This document shows, in pieces, positions 20,888-32,524 of a stretch of DNA of 64,000 nucleotides. The stretch lies in the NCBI GenBank assembly GCA_013115125.1, contig JABANN010000061.1, positions 1-64,000 of the forward strand, written 5' to 3'. The stretch comes from Perkinsus olseni (Eukaryota; Perkinsozoa; Perkinsida). Position 1 is the first letter of the stretch, and every line of letters starts with the position of its first letter. A program made the position numbers and the translations under genes. Under the pieces are notes generated by a model. That model had not been told where the DNA came from and made no database searches. It saw nothing but the letters and a program-made list of their open reading frames with translations.

Positions 20888-23837
20888 ATGGTTCTGAGGA
20901 AGTCAACACGAGGAGAGCAACATGATGACAACAATGATTATGACAACACTAAAAGAAGGACGTCATTTTACAAGGCGATTGGCCCCTATGGATGCCAGCC
21001 AGATACAGCTGTAATTGAAGAAGATACCGGTGATACCATGCTGGGTTATGTCAAAGATGACAGAGGCCTGTGGCAAGGTGACGGGACCATTCTATATAAG
21101 TAGTAGTGGTAGTAGTAGGGTCAAGGGGGTGTTGAGGAGACGGTGATCACCCTTTCAGGAATGGTGCTGGGTATTCCGGTGCGGTAGTCGACTCTCGAAG
21201 AGAGGGTCTTGGTGTGTACATAGCAAAGGGTGGCGCAGTTTATAGAGGAGAATGGAAGGTAGTGCTAAGATACCGCGCACGGCTAAGATTTTCGGATGGA
21301 GTATCTTTGGTCAGGATGATGAACCTGATGGGATGGGTAAATGGGAGCAATGTGATAGTAGTTATTACGTTGGGGAATTCAAAGCTGGTCGTAAGCATGG
21401 CCGAGGGTACCACTTCTCCCCTTTCGGTGGCGGCGGAACCAACAGCAGCAGCAGCGTTGGCGTCACCTACTATGAGGTGATACTCTTAGGGTCCTCCCTG
21501 TTGTCTAGTAGTTTACCATCATCAGATGTGGTCCGAGGGGACCTTGGTGGAGCAGAGTCGTGTCACTCAACAGTCTCGTACCTCTTGGTGGGGACGATCT
21601 TCATCGTCCAGTGTTGAACCGACCACTACTAGTAGGGGATGCAATTTAGCGCATAATTGGAGCGATAACGTACCGGTAGCGGAAAGCTTGGCGAGAGGGA
21701 AGAGTGTTACACGGCTTGAAGGGTAGGGGAGAAAGGGGGCTATCCACTGATCATTTGACGATGGTGCGGTACTAAGGAATCTTCAGGTCCACCAGAGTTT
21801 CCACGGTAGAGGGCAGTGGTACTGCTGCTGCCGCCACTGATTTTAACACATGCCCGATGGGGAGCTGGAAGCCTTCGAGACAAGCGAGTAAATCGCGAAT
21901 AGACTCTGGAAGACAGCAGTCCTATGGGAGCCATAGAAGCTCGGTACTTCTGCCACCGGATGCCCTGGGGGGCCCTCTCGGACCGGCTTCCTCGTCTTCT
22001 GGGATGGGACCGGCCCCGAGGTCCGTTGTCGAGTGGAATACCGAGGACGTTGTGAGATGGCTCTCCAGAGTGCTGCATTTGGGCCAATACGGTAGCCCGC
22101 GTATCTTTGATGGCGGTTTCTTCACCGTGCGGTTCTCAGGTGATATCTTCCGACGAGCCCATATATCGGGCCCGACACTCTTGTTGGTGAGCAATCAATT
22201 TTTGAAGTCCAGGCTGGGGGTTAAATCCCTTGGTCATCGTACGAAGATACTTGCAGGGATTGATCAGGTAGCATCGGCGGTTCTTAGTCTTGTGGCGCGT
22301 GACGAATTCTCTTCAGCTCCGTCATGATCTATCGATGTCACATGAGCATGGATGGTCATCTCGTCCTGCCGGCCAATACCTGAGCAGTGCCAGCACCAGT
22401 GGCAGTAGCGCTCTACTCAACCGGCCACTCTTGGGTTCAAATCAAAGCCTCAGTTCGGTCACCGCAGTCCAACCTACCCTCGGAGAGGTTCCCTACGATA
22501 CCTGGTACATCCCCTTCGAGGAGCTAGAGTTCGGTCCACGGCTGGACCCCCGACCAGAGAACAGCCCGGTCGGGGTGTATCGGGGGAGTTGGCTGGGCAA
22601 GGACGTGGCTATAAGGATGTACAGAGCCCAGTTGGTGAACTCCCACAAGTGGTGGTCGGCGGTTCGCCATCTGGACCAAATTCGCCATACTAATATCTGT
22701 CTTTTTATGGGCGTCTCCATCAGTGAGCCCTACTACTGCATCGTCTGGGAGTTCGCGGAGTACGGCAGTTTGGAAGATCTCCTCCACTTCGACCGGTGTC
22801 CGCCCGGTGGCAAGCGGCATCAAGTGGTGAAACCGCCGCTGCCAGTATCGATGGCTCTTCATGTGGCCAGAGGCATTGCCGTGGCTTGCAGCTATCTTCA
22901 GCGGATTCCGGGGCTGGGCAATGGTCCCGGTGGGCACTTAGATTTAAAACCTTCAAACGTTCTGGTCGACTCTTCCTTCAACGTAAAACTGACCGACTTC
23001 TGCCTCAACGAGATCGAGTCCTGCTTCCTCCTACTGCCGGGTGAGGGCATCAGAAGGCCGCCACACAGTCGCTATGATAAACGGGTGGAGACCGGAGGCA
23101 GTCGAGGGGCGTCCTGCCTAGTACCAGTGGCTGGCGAAAGGGATGACTCTAGGGTAGTAGTGCTCCGCTTTTACCACTCCTGTCGTGTAGCGGCCCTCAG
23201 GTTACTACTGCGGCGTTGGACAACACGGCAGCATCGTCACAAGATGAGTATTGCGTTACTGACAGGAGGGTGCTTGTACGAGATGCCAGTTACATGGCCC
23301 CTGAGGTAGTACTGGGTGTAGTAGGCGCACCGCCTCTAGATGGACATAAGCGCTTACGGACTGAAGTAGTGGTGGTAGTGGTCCTGAAACCCCCGTTATT
23401 CTGGCCATTGCTACTCTCTCTCCACTGATCTCACCCTCAGGTCCTACGTCTACCCGTGTGGCACCTCCAACTAGGGATTGACTATCGCTGTGATGTCTAC
23501 AGCTTCGGAGTCATATTGTGGGAACTGCTCACTTGCCGTAGAGCCTACGCTGGCTTCACCAATTCTCAAGTACTACTCCTTCAGCTGGCGGCGGCAGCGA
23601 TGCCACTTGTTGCGATATTGTTAGATACGTGCTTATGTCGGCTATGGTGACGGCACCCTACCACGTCTGTGCTACTCTGCGCCTTCCGACGTCCGCCATC
23701 TCCTAAGAAGATGTCTCGATGCCAACCCTGCCAATCGTCCGACCTTCGATTCGGCCATCCAACGTCTAGCTAGGCTCCAAGGCAGGATGAACACCGTGGC
23801 GGAGGATGCCCTCATATCCTTCATGGCTGGGGTCTAG
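20888..23837 (+). CDS. MORN - SAM - TKL-type (pseudo)kinase
   Basis: Multi-exon gene starting at ATG 20888. The N-terminal third has MORN-type repeats (YRGEWK, YYVGEFKAGRKHGRGYHF; 21200-21420), which often bind membrane lipids. A SAM domain follows (VVEWNTEDVVRWL, IFRRAHISGPTLLLV, SLGHRTKILAGI; 22030-22270), interrupted by a 48-nt intron at about 22090-22137. A tyrosine-kinase-like domain occupies 22490-23830, ending in DVYSFGVILWELL and RCLDANPANRPTF. Catalytic residues are altered: VAIK reads VAIR, HRD reads HLD (GHLDLKPSN) and DFG reads DFC (LTDFCLN), while the Asn of the catalytic loop remains. The glycine loop is not recognisable. It is therefore probably a pseudokinase scaffold. Exon ends within 21480-21860 and 23040-23450 are not fully resolved. 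Confidence 0.75.
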
Positions 23838-24274
23838 GACGCTTACTGCTGCTGCTGCTGCTTACTCTTCCGAAGGGGGTCTTCTTCTCACCCTGACTCC
23901 CTCGCGGAGGGGTGCTGACGTCGTCCCCAATGTCTTCCTGTTATTGTTGTGCATAGTACCGCTGATGCTCGAGTGTTAACATTCCGACTAAGATGATATC
24001 TTTTGTATAATTCAACTTTGATGATGATGATTATGGCGTCCACCACCATTCTTGTTCTCTTTATGTGGTAAATTTTTCGTCATTATAGAAATTACGGTTC
24101 ACGCCAGAGCCCTTGTCCTCCGACTAACGTTATCAACAATACACCATAAGGGCCCGCAGACGACCGCGGCGGCGACGAAGACCACGCTGTTGTCCAATGA
24201 ATCCATTCTGACCAGCCGAACAGAGTCGAGTTCAATCGCAGTTGGAATTGCCCTTTCCAGTTCCATCCTGGTCC
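23838..24274. other. Intergenic spacer
   Basis: Contains a short CTG run just after the kinase stop (23848-23862) and an ATG/GAT-rich patch near 24020. The only long frame is a shadow of the next gene. Promoter for the TMEM209-like gene is expected here but no motif stands out. Confidence 0.4.
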
Positions 24275-26730
24275 ATGCCACCACTACCTGTGGAGCACCT
24301 GGCGGCCGATCACCCATCATCAGCTGGGATGATAGGCCGCTTCGAGTCCTCCTCCTTCAAGAAGCGTCTCAGTGGTGGTGCCTCATCGTCAACAGCAACA
24401 GCAGCCCCGCCTGCTACTACTGACCACACGATATCTGAGCCTCCCTCCCTGAAGGCTGCTGCTGTGCATCGTGTAGTTCCCCCTCCTCGGCGGTATGAGC
24501 ATCGGTACTCTGCCCGAGGAATCTGCTTGGCCGCCATCCCCTGCATCGGAGGGGTTCTCGTGGCCTGGGTGATGATAACGGATGTGTATCGAAGCGTCGA
24601 AGTTACCCCTGCGATGCTCTTGGGCGTCGTCACTGCCTCTATAGTCCTCACCCAAGTCTTCCTCACCTCCCGGACGCCCACTGGGCAGCAGCCGCTAGGC
24701 CCACCACCACAAGTGGCCTCTGCAGTACCACAACAAGAGCAACAACCGCAGATTAAGCTCTTTGGGTCACCTGCAGTGTCGTCGATGACCGCCAAGGTAG
24801 GATGGAGATATTTTCGTGGCGCGGTGAAGGTGATGAGAATCTTTGCTGTGCGGGCATGTTCATCGAAGGCGTATCTTACGCGCCTACCTTTAGAAAATAT
24901 CTCTGTCCTTCAGAGTAATGATGAATCAAGGCAGAATGCGGTGGTATCTTACCCTGACCCTAGGGCTACACAGGACAACCCCCTCAGCCCACCGCCGGCC
25001 CATCACAACCCAACTGCCGGATCCCATGCTTTCATCTCGACTCCGCATCGAGTAGGGCTTGGCTTCTCCTCCGGATTTTGATCACCTTCGGCTTCCGCAG
25101 GTACCCAGCCCCTACGCAGTGGCAGAGACCCCTTCTATGTCTTCGATCAGTGCAGCCTCCACTCCTATTGGACGACCACAGCAGGACTGGAGCAATACCC
25201 GCCCCGGCGGACTACCGGTATGAGTCGGTGCTGCAGGATGGACTCACGATGTTGGACCCCGGTCGCCCTCAGTCTATCGCTGGCGTGGCTGCAGCTGATT
25301 TGTTCGGCCATGAGGTCGTGTCGGCCTGGGCGAGGACTGTGGCCTCCGACGTCCTCGATCGTCAAATCATCGAGCCCCTCATTCGCATGCTGGCCGTCAG
25401 CGACTCCCAGTTGGGCAACGCGGTGAAGTAGGTCGTCGCTCCTCTCTGAAACGCTGCCACTGCTACTCCGTCCCCTCAGGGTTGCTGGCCAGGGCTTCTT
25501 CCTCGCCTGTGCGACGGTTACTGATGGCGGAAGGACGGTGACACGGCCACCGATGGTATCACCCTCACCGTCTTCGGTACCCAGCTACCTCGTTGTTCTC
25601 TCTCAGTCCACAACGAGCAGTTCTATGGGGTTGGGAGGGGAGCCCTCGGCCCTACCAGGAGCCATCTACCTCTCCGACCGTAACCTGCCCCATCCCCTCA
25701 GCAGCCTACCCGAGCTGAACGCAGCATGGAAGCATAGGTGCTTGTGGCTTGACCAGCATCTTTCGGTATCTCTTCGCAGGCTGGTACTGGAACGCTACTT
25801 CCTCCTCCCACCGATCCAGGAGGCCGACTCGATCTCGACCCCCTCGGGGTATGGTGGGGGCCTCCTCTACCCCAGCCGGGATTACGTAGTGGCTCGAGTA
25901 TGCGACTGGGCAACGTAGGTCGAGGTCGACCTGCGAGCCGCTTTGATGGTTACTGTGATAGGCATGGACTTCGGTCGGGGTACCAGTATGATCAGAAGGA
26001 GGTCCCCAGCACGGCCTATGGCGGAAGGGGCTCAGGGGATGCCACAGCGGTCCCCACCACTACTTGCGATATCGTCACAGATTCTAGAATACTAGACCAT
26101 ATACTATTACAGTAAGGCCGGGGTAGACCGATCGGGAGGGGCCGGAGGGTGTCTTGTTGTCAGTGCATTAGACTGTCACATGAACGCCGGTGGCAGTGCC
26201 GGGGCCCGCCCGTTCACCTCGACGTTCGTGAGGTCTGTGGACGTCCGAGACGCTGCTGCGGTAGAGTCTACTACTGCCGCACAGGTAGGTATCCCTTCCC
26301 TACCTGTCTCCCTTTGTACTGCGTATCAGGTGCCGGGCCTACCACGGCCGTCGCGATGGTCAACGGGGGGCTTGGGACTTGGTGGCCGCCGAGGAGCTGA
26401 CTCGCCAGTATGGATCCAGAGGTGATGAGGGTCTGCACGCGGGGTCCCCTTTTGGCCATGCTTGCTCAGATGCTACGACACTTCGACCGGCATCGTCACC
26501 TATAATGTTGTGGATGCTACTCGAGTTAATGCACGGACCGTCGGCGGAGCGATACAGAGAGAAGCTGGCCCCTCGCGGGCGGGAGAGACGATGGTGTGCC
26601 AAAGAGGGAATACCAACATAGTCCAGGCGCTGGCTGTGTTCCTTTGGTCCTTGAAGAAGGTAGTACGGATACTCTCAAAGATGCAGTCAAACACCCCTGG
26701 GCGTCGTCAGGCCTCCCCCGACCACTTCAG
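24275..26730 (+). CDS. TMEM209-like membrane protein (cytochrome b561 N-term family)
   Basis: ATG at 24275 is the first in the frame. The first exon encodes a Ser/Pro/Ala-rich stretch of about 80 residues, then two hydrophobic helices (LAAIPCIGGVLVAWVMI; AMLLGVVTASIVLTQVFL) and a Gln/Pro linker. Later exons carry SAWARTVASDVLDRQIIEPLI (about 25325-25385), LSVSLRRLVLERYFLLPP and, near the end, TNIVQALAVFLWSLKK (about 26615-26660). Two N-terminal helices, a low-complexity linker and a helical/mixed C-terminal domain ending in a GRN-like motif plus a hydrophobic helix fit TMEM209/CytochromB561_N proteins, which sit at the nuclear envelope. The match is by layout and a few motifs, not a firm alignment; exon boundaries and the stop are approximate. 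Confidence 0.45.
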
Positions 26731-26753
26731 TACTCTTCCCAACGCCTTCAAGC

Positions 26754-28761
26754 ATGCCGTTGGAGAATTCCCTCCCCCCAACCCACAGTCGGGGGTCAGT
26801 GCTGGTGTCTTTGCCACGCCCTCTCTGCCGCAGTACTTCGCTCGACGGTCTGTATAATGTTACCACTGCCACCACTACGTTTCCTCCCCCTTCACTGTGC
26901 TCTTCGTTCAGTGGTCAATCCCTGGACTATCTTCACCCTCAGTTGCTTGCCATCTGTTGCTGTCGACTGTGCATGCCCGGGGTAGGTCATGATTGTGCTA
27001 GCCCGCCTCAGCGCCCGTCTCAGAATTCTGCCGTTAATACTACCACTACCATCGCCGCTGCCGCCCGCAGCGGCAAGGGAGGAGGGGGCCTCAAGGGCCC
27101 GTCGGATCGGCTCAGTCCCGATAATCGTAGAGCTTATGACCATGACCTCGGCCCTGTTGGTGAGGGCTGCCTAGTCGGTTGTCTCCTCTTTGGCGATGCG
27201 GCCGAGGTAGGTACCCCTGTGACGAGGGCCTGTTCCACATTGTCCCCTCCGTCCCCGAGCCCTTCCAAGGGGAGTGACGGCATCGACCGTCTAGCTGTGT
27301 TGCTGAAGGACTCCATCATGACTGCCATGGAGACTAGGCTGGCTAAGGTGATAGTGTCTCGGCCTCATCGCATTCACGACTGGCCCCTGTCCCCAGCTCG
27401 AGGAGGATATTCAAGGCCAAATCGGAAGTCTGATGAGCCACGTACAGATGGTGGACCACAGGGTGGAGATAGCTAGGATTGAACAGAAACAGCTTGGTGA
27501 AGAGGTGCAGGCCAAGATACAGGATATACAGGTACTAGTACTAGTGCATGCAGCTCAGGCTCCTCTGTCGTCATCATCCTCCTGTTCGCTCAGGATGCGC
27601 TGACGCTGCATCGAGGACAGTTCCTCAACGCGGTCGCTACTGTTGAGCAGTCGGTGGCCAGTGCTGTAGCCACGGAGCTGTCAAGAGGGTGAGCAGCTCA
27701 GACCACAGTGAAAGCCACTGCTCCCTTCGATGTCAGTCGCGCCTCGCCGGCTGTCGCTATTTCCGCCACCGCCTCCGCTACTCCCTCCAACTGTATTACA
27801 CCTAGCCTATCGGCCCAGGACGTGACTCCGCATCGCACGCCCCTGAACCAGGTGGGATGCCTCTGTCACTTGTGCTGCCCACAACCCGAGTGTGGCAGAC
27901 CTCAGTGGCCTCTTCCTCCCCCACCACTAGCCGCCTGGGCAAATCAGCCCCTCACAGTGGGATACATATTTCCGAGACTCCTAACGGCACGGCCCCGCCT
28001 ACCCCGGTCGGAAGAGAGAGTATAGTTCCTGAGCCGATGACCGGGGCGGAGACTACCCCGAGAAGTACCTCGCCGACCGAGACTGATCAGGTGCTGCTAG
28101 TCTTGGCCGTTGATCTCTATCACTGTCTTCGCGGCTGTCAGGCTATCGACCTTTCGACTAAGCTAGCATCATCCCTCAGTGAGAGTGGGTTCTATGTCCA
28201 TCGTGAAGCTTTTAATTACATCATATCTTGGGATACCGATGCCCTCAACCTCAGAAGAGGGTACCTCATGTGGGCCTTCAAGGCTGCTGGCTTTCATAAG
28301 GATGTAAGATGACAGTCTATTCGCCACTCGAAGCAACACTTACGTCAGGCTATCCGCCCCTACCCGAGCGGGCCGGGCCTCTTGGACGGTATGATCCTTT
28401 TCAAGGCTGGCGTTAGAGACCATCACATACCCACTCTAGGTACTGTCGGGAGGAGTCAGTAGCCCGACGGCTCATTCTCCTTTCAGTTTCCTTCATGACG
28501 CGCGTGGTGGAGATAGCTGGCACCGCTCAATCGACATTGTTGGCCTCGGCTAGGAGGGAGGCTGATGAGGCCTCCACTTCGAGGATGTTCCGTCAGGTAG
28601 GTCTAGGTGGTAGCATATAGTGCATGATGGCCCTTCAGATGGTGTCACAATACCCTGGGATGGTCACACTTCGGGAGGAGCTAGGCCATTGGGTAGCCAA
28701 CGAGGGCTTCGACGCGGCTGTGTTGTTGATGCCCCATGCTACCCTCAATCCGGTCCTCTGA
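26754..28761 (+). CDS. Unrecognised Ser/Pro-rich coiled-coil protein
   Basis: Several open pieces on the same strand appear to form one multi-exon gene ending at a TGA at 28759-28761. In order: a Thr/Ser/Gly-rich low-complexity part (27000-27150), a helix with DGIDRLAVLLKDSIMTAMET, a coiled coil of about 40 residues (HVQMVDHRVEIARIEQKQLG) ending at a donor near 27531, FLNAVATVEQSVASAVATEL, another Ser/Pro linker (27720-28080), then a mixed region starting VLLVLAVDLYHCL and a C-terminal helical part ending HWVANEGFDAAVLLMPHA. I recognise no family. It may instead be the 3' part of the TMEM209-like gene. Start and most exon ends are uncertain. Confidence 0.4.
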
Positions 28762-29032
28762 GGGAAGAGCTCACATGAATGCCTTTAATGGGTTAAGTAG
28801 TGCTAGTAGGGAAAATAACAAAAAAACATAATCGTTGTTGAAGCCGCCGTCCCCCTCCGCGGGATGATGATGCAGCCGGAGCAGCAGCACCAGCCACCAC
28901 CGTCGAGAATAGAAATTGGATTCCTTTAACTAGTATCAATAATATCTGAGCTTGTGACCACGTCTCTCACTACACACCTTCGCTTGCGTTCAAGATACTT
29001 CAGGAAGATTCGTGGTCGCGGGTCTTCGTGGC
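28762..29032. other. Intergenic spacer upstream of DXO array
   Basis: AT-richer stretch with a poly-A run (about 28820) and a GCAGCAGCAC patch. No gene seen. It should carry the promoter of the first DXO-like copy. Confidence 0.4.
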
Positions 29033-30465
29033 ATGGACTTAGTTCCTTTGCTAGTTGCTGGAGCTTTCTCCTACTACCTCATGACAGCCCTGACAGGCGG
29101 GGAGCTGTCATCACCTCCTTCAGAACGCCGTAGACCCTCACGGCGATTGTCACCGTCAATGCGCAAAGCGTACCACTGCAAGCCTGCTATCAACCACCGC
29201 TCTCGAGGGCTGCCTGAACGCCTGCTGTGGCACTCCGATGGAAGCCCATCTGACCGAAATAACCGTTACAGCTCATCATCTGGCAGAGGTGACTCGAGCC
29301 CGTTCGAGGTGGGGCCGTTCGACCTCAGTCCGACCGGCAAGAGACTCAACCTTGCGCGGGCGGCTACTTACATTGGAGTAGTGGATAGACAGGAAACCCT
29401 CGGAGGACCGGAAGAGGAGATACAGGAGCCTTTCGAGTGGAGCATCACAGCGGTTGGGTCGTATTCTTGTCATCGTAACTCAACGGCATCGGACACCTAT
29501 ATTGTGGTACCAGGGCTGCCTCCTGTCTACTCCCCGCCAGAGACGGAGCAGGAGGTACAATTAGAAAAGAATTTGGAGTAAGGCTGAGGCTACTGGTTCT
29601 TAGTCATTGAGCAGTTGTCTTTGTTTTCAGAGGTCCCGAGGACGTCCTGATGCACTTCGACCTCAGCTACCCTCTCAGAGCTGCCCGGCGAGTTATCGAC
29701 CACTGCACTCCTGATTTCGACTGGTCTAAGGTGGACCTGGTCACTAATCGAGGGACTCTGTGCGATCTACTACGGTTCATAGGGGCCCTTACTAGTCCCA
29801 ATCAGAAGTCCAAGCCCTTCGAGTTCCCTTTGAACGGAGCCATCAATGGCGAGCCAGCGACGGTGGAATGCAGCTACAGGCATCATACCAGCTACAGGGA
29901 GTACAAGAATTCTTTCAAGATGGCGATGACCTCCAACCCGCCTGGCTCGGAGGGACTCTACCGTCACCATCGTTTCTCACTACTCAAACTTGGCCATCTC
30001 AATGTGGTCGTCAGGGCGGAGGTCGATGCTATTGTGAAGGAAGTGGAGAATAACAACGTGCATCTACACGATGATGAGTGGAAGTTCTGTGACGAAGGGC
30101 GATGTGCTGTGTGGACCCAGGAGGCAGGAGCATTCAACCCTAATGATACCACTGTGGAGCTCAAGTGCCGCACGCTTAAGTGTCCCCGTGCGGGGTTCAA
30201 GGCGGCCTACTATCAGATGGCCCTTGGTGACAGTGACAAGCTGGCCGTCGGCCGACACCAAGACGGGCATCTAGTGAAAGTTGAGGAATTCACCCTCGCT
30301 GAAGTTCATGAAAAAGCCACAGATAACATTGACAAGCGCTGGGCTCAGTTGGGGAGGCTCTTGGAGGAGCTACTTGACTTGAGCTATGGAAGGCTATCGA
30401 GTATCGTTTGGAATGGTAAAAGTAGCAAACTTATTGTGAAGGCCCGGCGAAACGAGTGGGCCTAG
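29033..30465 (+). CDS. DXO/Rai1-like decapping nuclease, copy A (divergent)
   Basis: Exons 29033..29577 and 29631..30465 (1380 nt, 459 aa plus stop); the first ATG in frame is at 29033. DXO/Rai1 enzymes remove incomplete or NAD caps from RNA and can degrade RNA 5'-3'. Core features seen are SYSCHRNST...PPVYSPP at the start of the domain, DFDWSKVDLVTNRGTLCDLL, motif III (RAEVDA, 30013-30030) and motif IV (VELKCR, 30154-30171). Motif II, GxxFEE in the sister copies, reads NSFKMA: Glu is Lys (29917-29919). This copy also has a unique N-terminal extension of about 130 residues that opens with a hydrophobic segment (LVPLLVAGAFSYYLM) followed by an Arg/Ser-rich stretch. It may be catalytically weak and may be membrane-bound or secreted. 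The intron sits at the same place as in copies B and C. Confidence 0.8.
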
Positions 30466-30797
30466 TGCTCGTCATCATGAGAGCGCGCTACGATTGATTG
30501 ATTCTCCCTACTACGATTCTCTCTACTGCTATCTCTGTAACGTACGAAGGACTACTGCTGCTGCTACTGCTGCTGTTGGTCATCATCAGCGTCAATTCTA
30601 TTTCTGTCAACGACTGCGACGACACCTATTTGGTATATTATTTTGGTGCACAATTCATCATCCTCATCAACATCATACAGTGATATCATCATCAAGGGCT
30701 TTATCATCATATCATAATCCTGTGGATTTGCGTTGCAAGTCGGGGAGGGAGCATCACGATGGTCATAGCCCGTCATTTGCCGCTCTCGCGAGTCGTT
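30466..30797. other. Spacer between DXO copies A and B
   Basis: Rich in CTGCTG and ATCATC units (about 30555-30700), a degenerate microsatellite. An in-frame ATG at 30759 could give copy B a 13-residue longer start. No separate gene seen. Confidence 0.45.
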
Positions 30798-32012
30798 ATG
30801 GACTCGGACGGCACGGGGTCCTCACCAGCGTCTAAGAAACCTCGAGGTGCTCCCCAATTGCCATACGCCGTACCACTGGAGGAGGCGCAAGCAGGAGCAC
30901 AGGAGGGGATACAGTGGACGACTAAGGCCATAGGGTCCTACTCATGGGACACGACATCGACACTGAAGGAACCACGCATAGTGGTACCCGGCCTGGCGCC
31001 TGTCTACAGCCCAGCGAAGAGGTCCTTCACTTTGCAGCGAGAGACAAGGTAAGGCCGCCTCGGTCGTCCCCTCAATGATCTGGTGATACTTTTCAGGCAT
31101 CCTTCAAACTATGTGGAAGAGTATGACCTGAAAGTTCCCACCGAGTCCATCCTTCACGTCATGTCCGTTTGCCAACCCAGCTTCGACTGGAGCGCCGTGG
31201 ATCTTGTGACAGACCGTAACAACCTCCGGAAGCTTCTACGCTTCCTGGAAGCATCGCCCGAGGCCCCGCTCTTCCCTGATGCCGAGGAAAGCTTTGAGAT
31301 AATAGTGGATGTGCCGAGTGGTCGAAGGCCCGTTGTGTTCACATGCGACCTTCAAAGAGATGCCCAGGCCCCCCTGGGCTTCGGCCATGCTTTCGAGGAG
31401 CGCCTGACTACCGTGTCCGAAGTGGCTAAGACTCTGCGCGGTTACTTCAGGCTCATCCTGCTTGACATTAACGGGTTCAAGGTCGTTGTGCGGACGGAGG
31501 TCGATGCTCTCGAAAGTCCGGCAGAAGGAGGGGCCGTTCCAGAAGGCCCCTGGAAGCCTCTCACAGGCAGCGCGACGGGGCAGCATTACCGACGATGTGG
31601 CGACTTTGACGCGGCTGATGGCACCGTCGTTGAGATGAAGAGCAAGAGTGCGTTCTTCCCTGACTTCCCGTGGAGGTCCACATTCTACCAGATGCTGCTC
31701 GGCAAGGTTGACAAGCTAGTCCTTGGCTGGCACAAGAAAGGCCGCTTCCAACCACCCAAGGAGTACAGCTACGCTGAAGTGCAGTCGAAAGCGAATGATG
31801 ATGTGGATAAACGACTAAGTCAACTGGGTGCCTTACTGGAACGAGTGGTCCACTTCGTCAAGCATGCGGGAATTCCGAAGGCGCTTAAGTTGGTGTGGGA
31901 TGGCGGTGCGACTGATCTCATGATCGAGCTTAGGCATCTGAGCAGCAGCGATGAAGAGGCTGATGCTAGTACATTAACTTGTAAGTTTTTTGAATCGTAC
32001 ATTCAACCGTAG
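30798..32012 (+). CDS. DXO/Rai1-like decapping nuclease, copy B
   Basis: Exons 30798..31048 and 31097..32012 (1167 nt, 388 aa plus stop); ATG at 30759 is an alternative start. The N-terminus has a short basic KKPR patch that could be a nuclear signal. The domain order matches DXO/Rai1: GSYSWDTTS...APVYSP, DWSAVDLVTDRNNLRKLLRF, motif II GHAFEERL with Glu retained (31395-31400), motif III RTEVDA, motif IV VEMKSKS, then WRSTFYQMLLGKVDKLVLGWH, which aligns with the family's WRS-FYRHKLL block. All metal ligands visible in the family are present, so this copy should be active in decapping, pyrophosphohydrolase and 5'-3' exonuclease chemistry. It lacks the hydrophobic N-terminal extension of copy A. 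Confidence 0.88.
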
Positions 32013-32524
32013 ATTGATGACGATGGCAAACGTCAATTAGCAGCCTCTTCTAACCCATGGCTGTTGTGTTGCTGCTGATGGATACTGAAGATAGATAACG
32101 GAGATGAGAATCTAAGCGCCGTTTTTCCTATGGGAATTCGAGGCAGGGTTTAGAGTACAATAGCCGGTCTGTTTTTGTGATGGCACGTGAGAAGATGTGA
32201 CGCACTGCATGCTTCTGGGGCAATGCTTGGAAGGTCCCGAATCCGGACCTCCCCACCTTGTGAATATTAGGGTGGGAGAAAGTTAGGCTGGCCATTCCGA
32301 TCGACAATTCGGCCGAATGAATTGCGTTGATAGATTACTAGTACCACCGCCCTCCTCAATACGATAATTATGGTATCATAATTTGATTTCTTGAGTTCCG
32401 TCTCTTTTATTGGTGTTTCGCTGTCACGCTTGAAGCGCACGCGTGCTTCAAAAGGGAGAAAATGACAATCAGCTGGGGGCCTAATGTCCCTGGTCTCTTG
32501 TAACTTGACTGTGTTATCAGCTTG
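32013..32524. other. Spacer between DXO copies B and C
   Basis: AT-rich region of about 500 nt with no recognisable gene. TTATCAG at 32514-32520 is a possible splice acceptor just before the conserved frame of copy C; an upstream initiating exon may lie here but I could not identify it. Confidence 0.4.

Noticed and set aside
26754-28761. EDC4-like mRNA-decapping scaffold next to the DXO array
   Set aside because: Ser-rich linkers and coiled coil superficially suggest EDC4, but the C-terminal helices do not show the EDC4 motif and no WD40 region is present.
30540-30720. Possible CRISPR-like or tandem repeat array between DXO copies
   Set aside because: Only CTG/ATC trinucleotide units are repeated, with no spaced identical repeats; it is a simple microsatellite.
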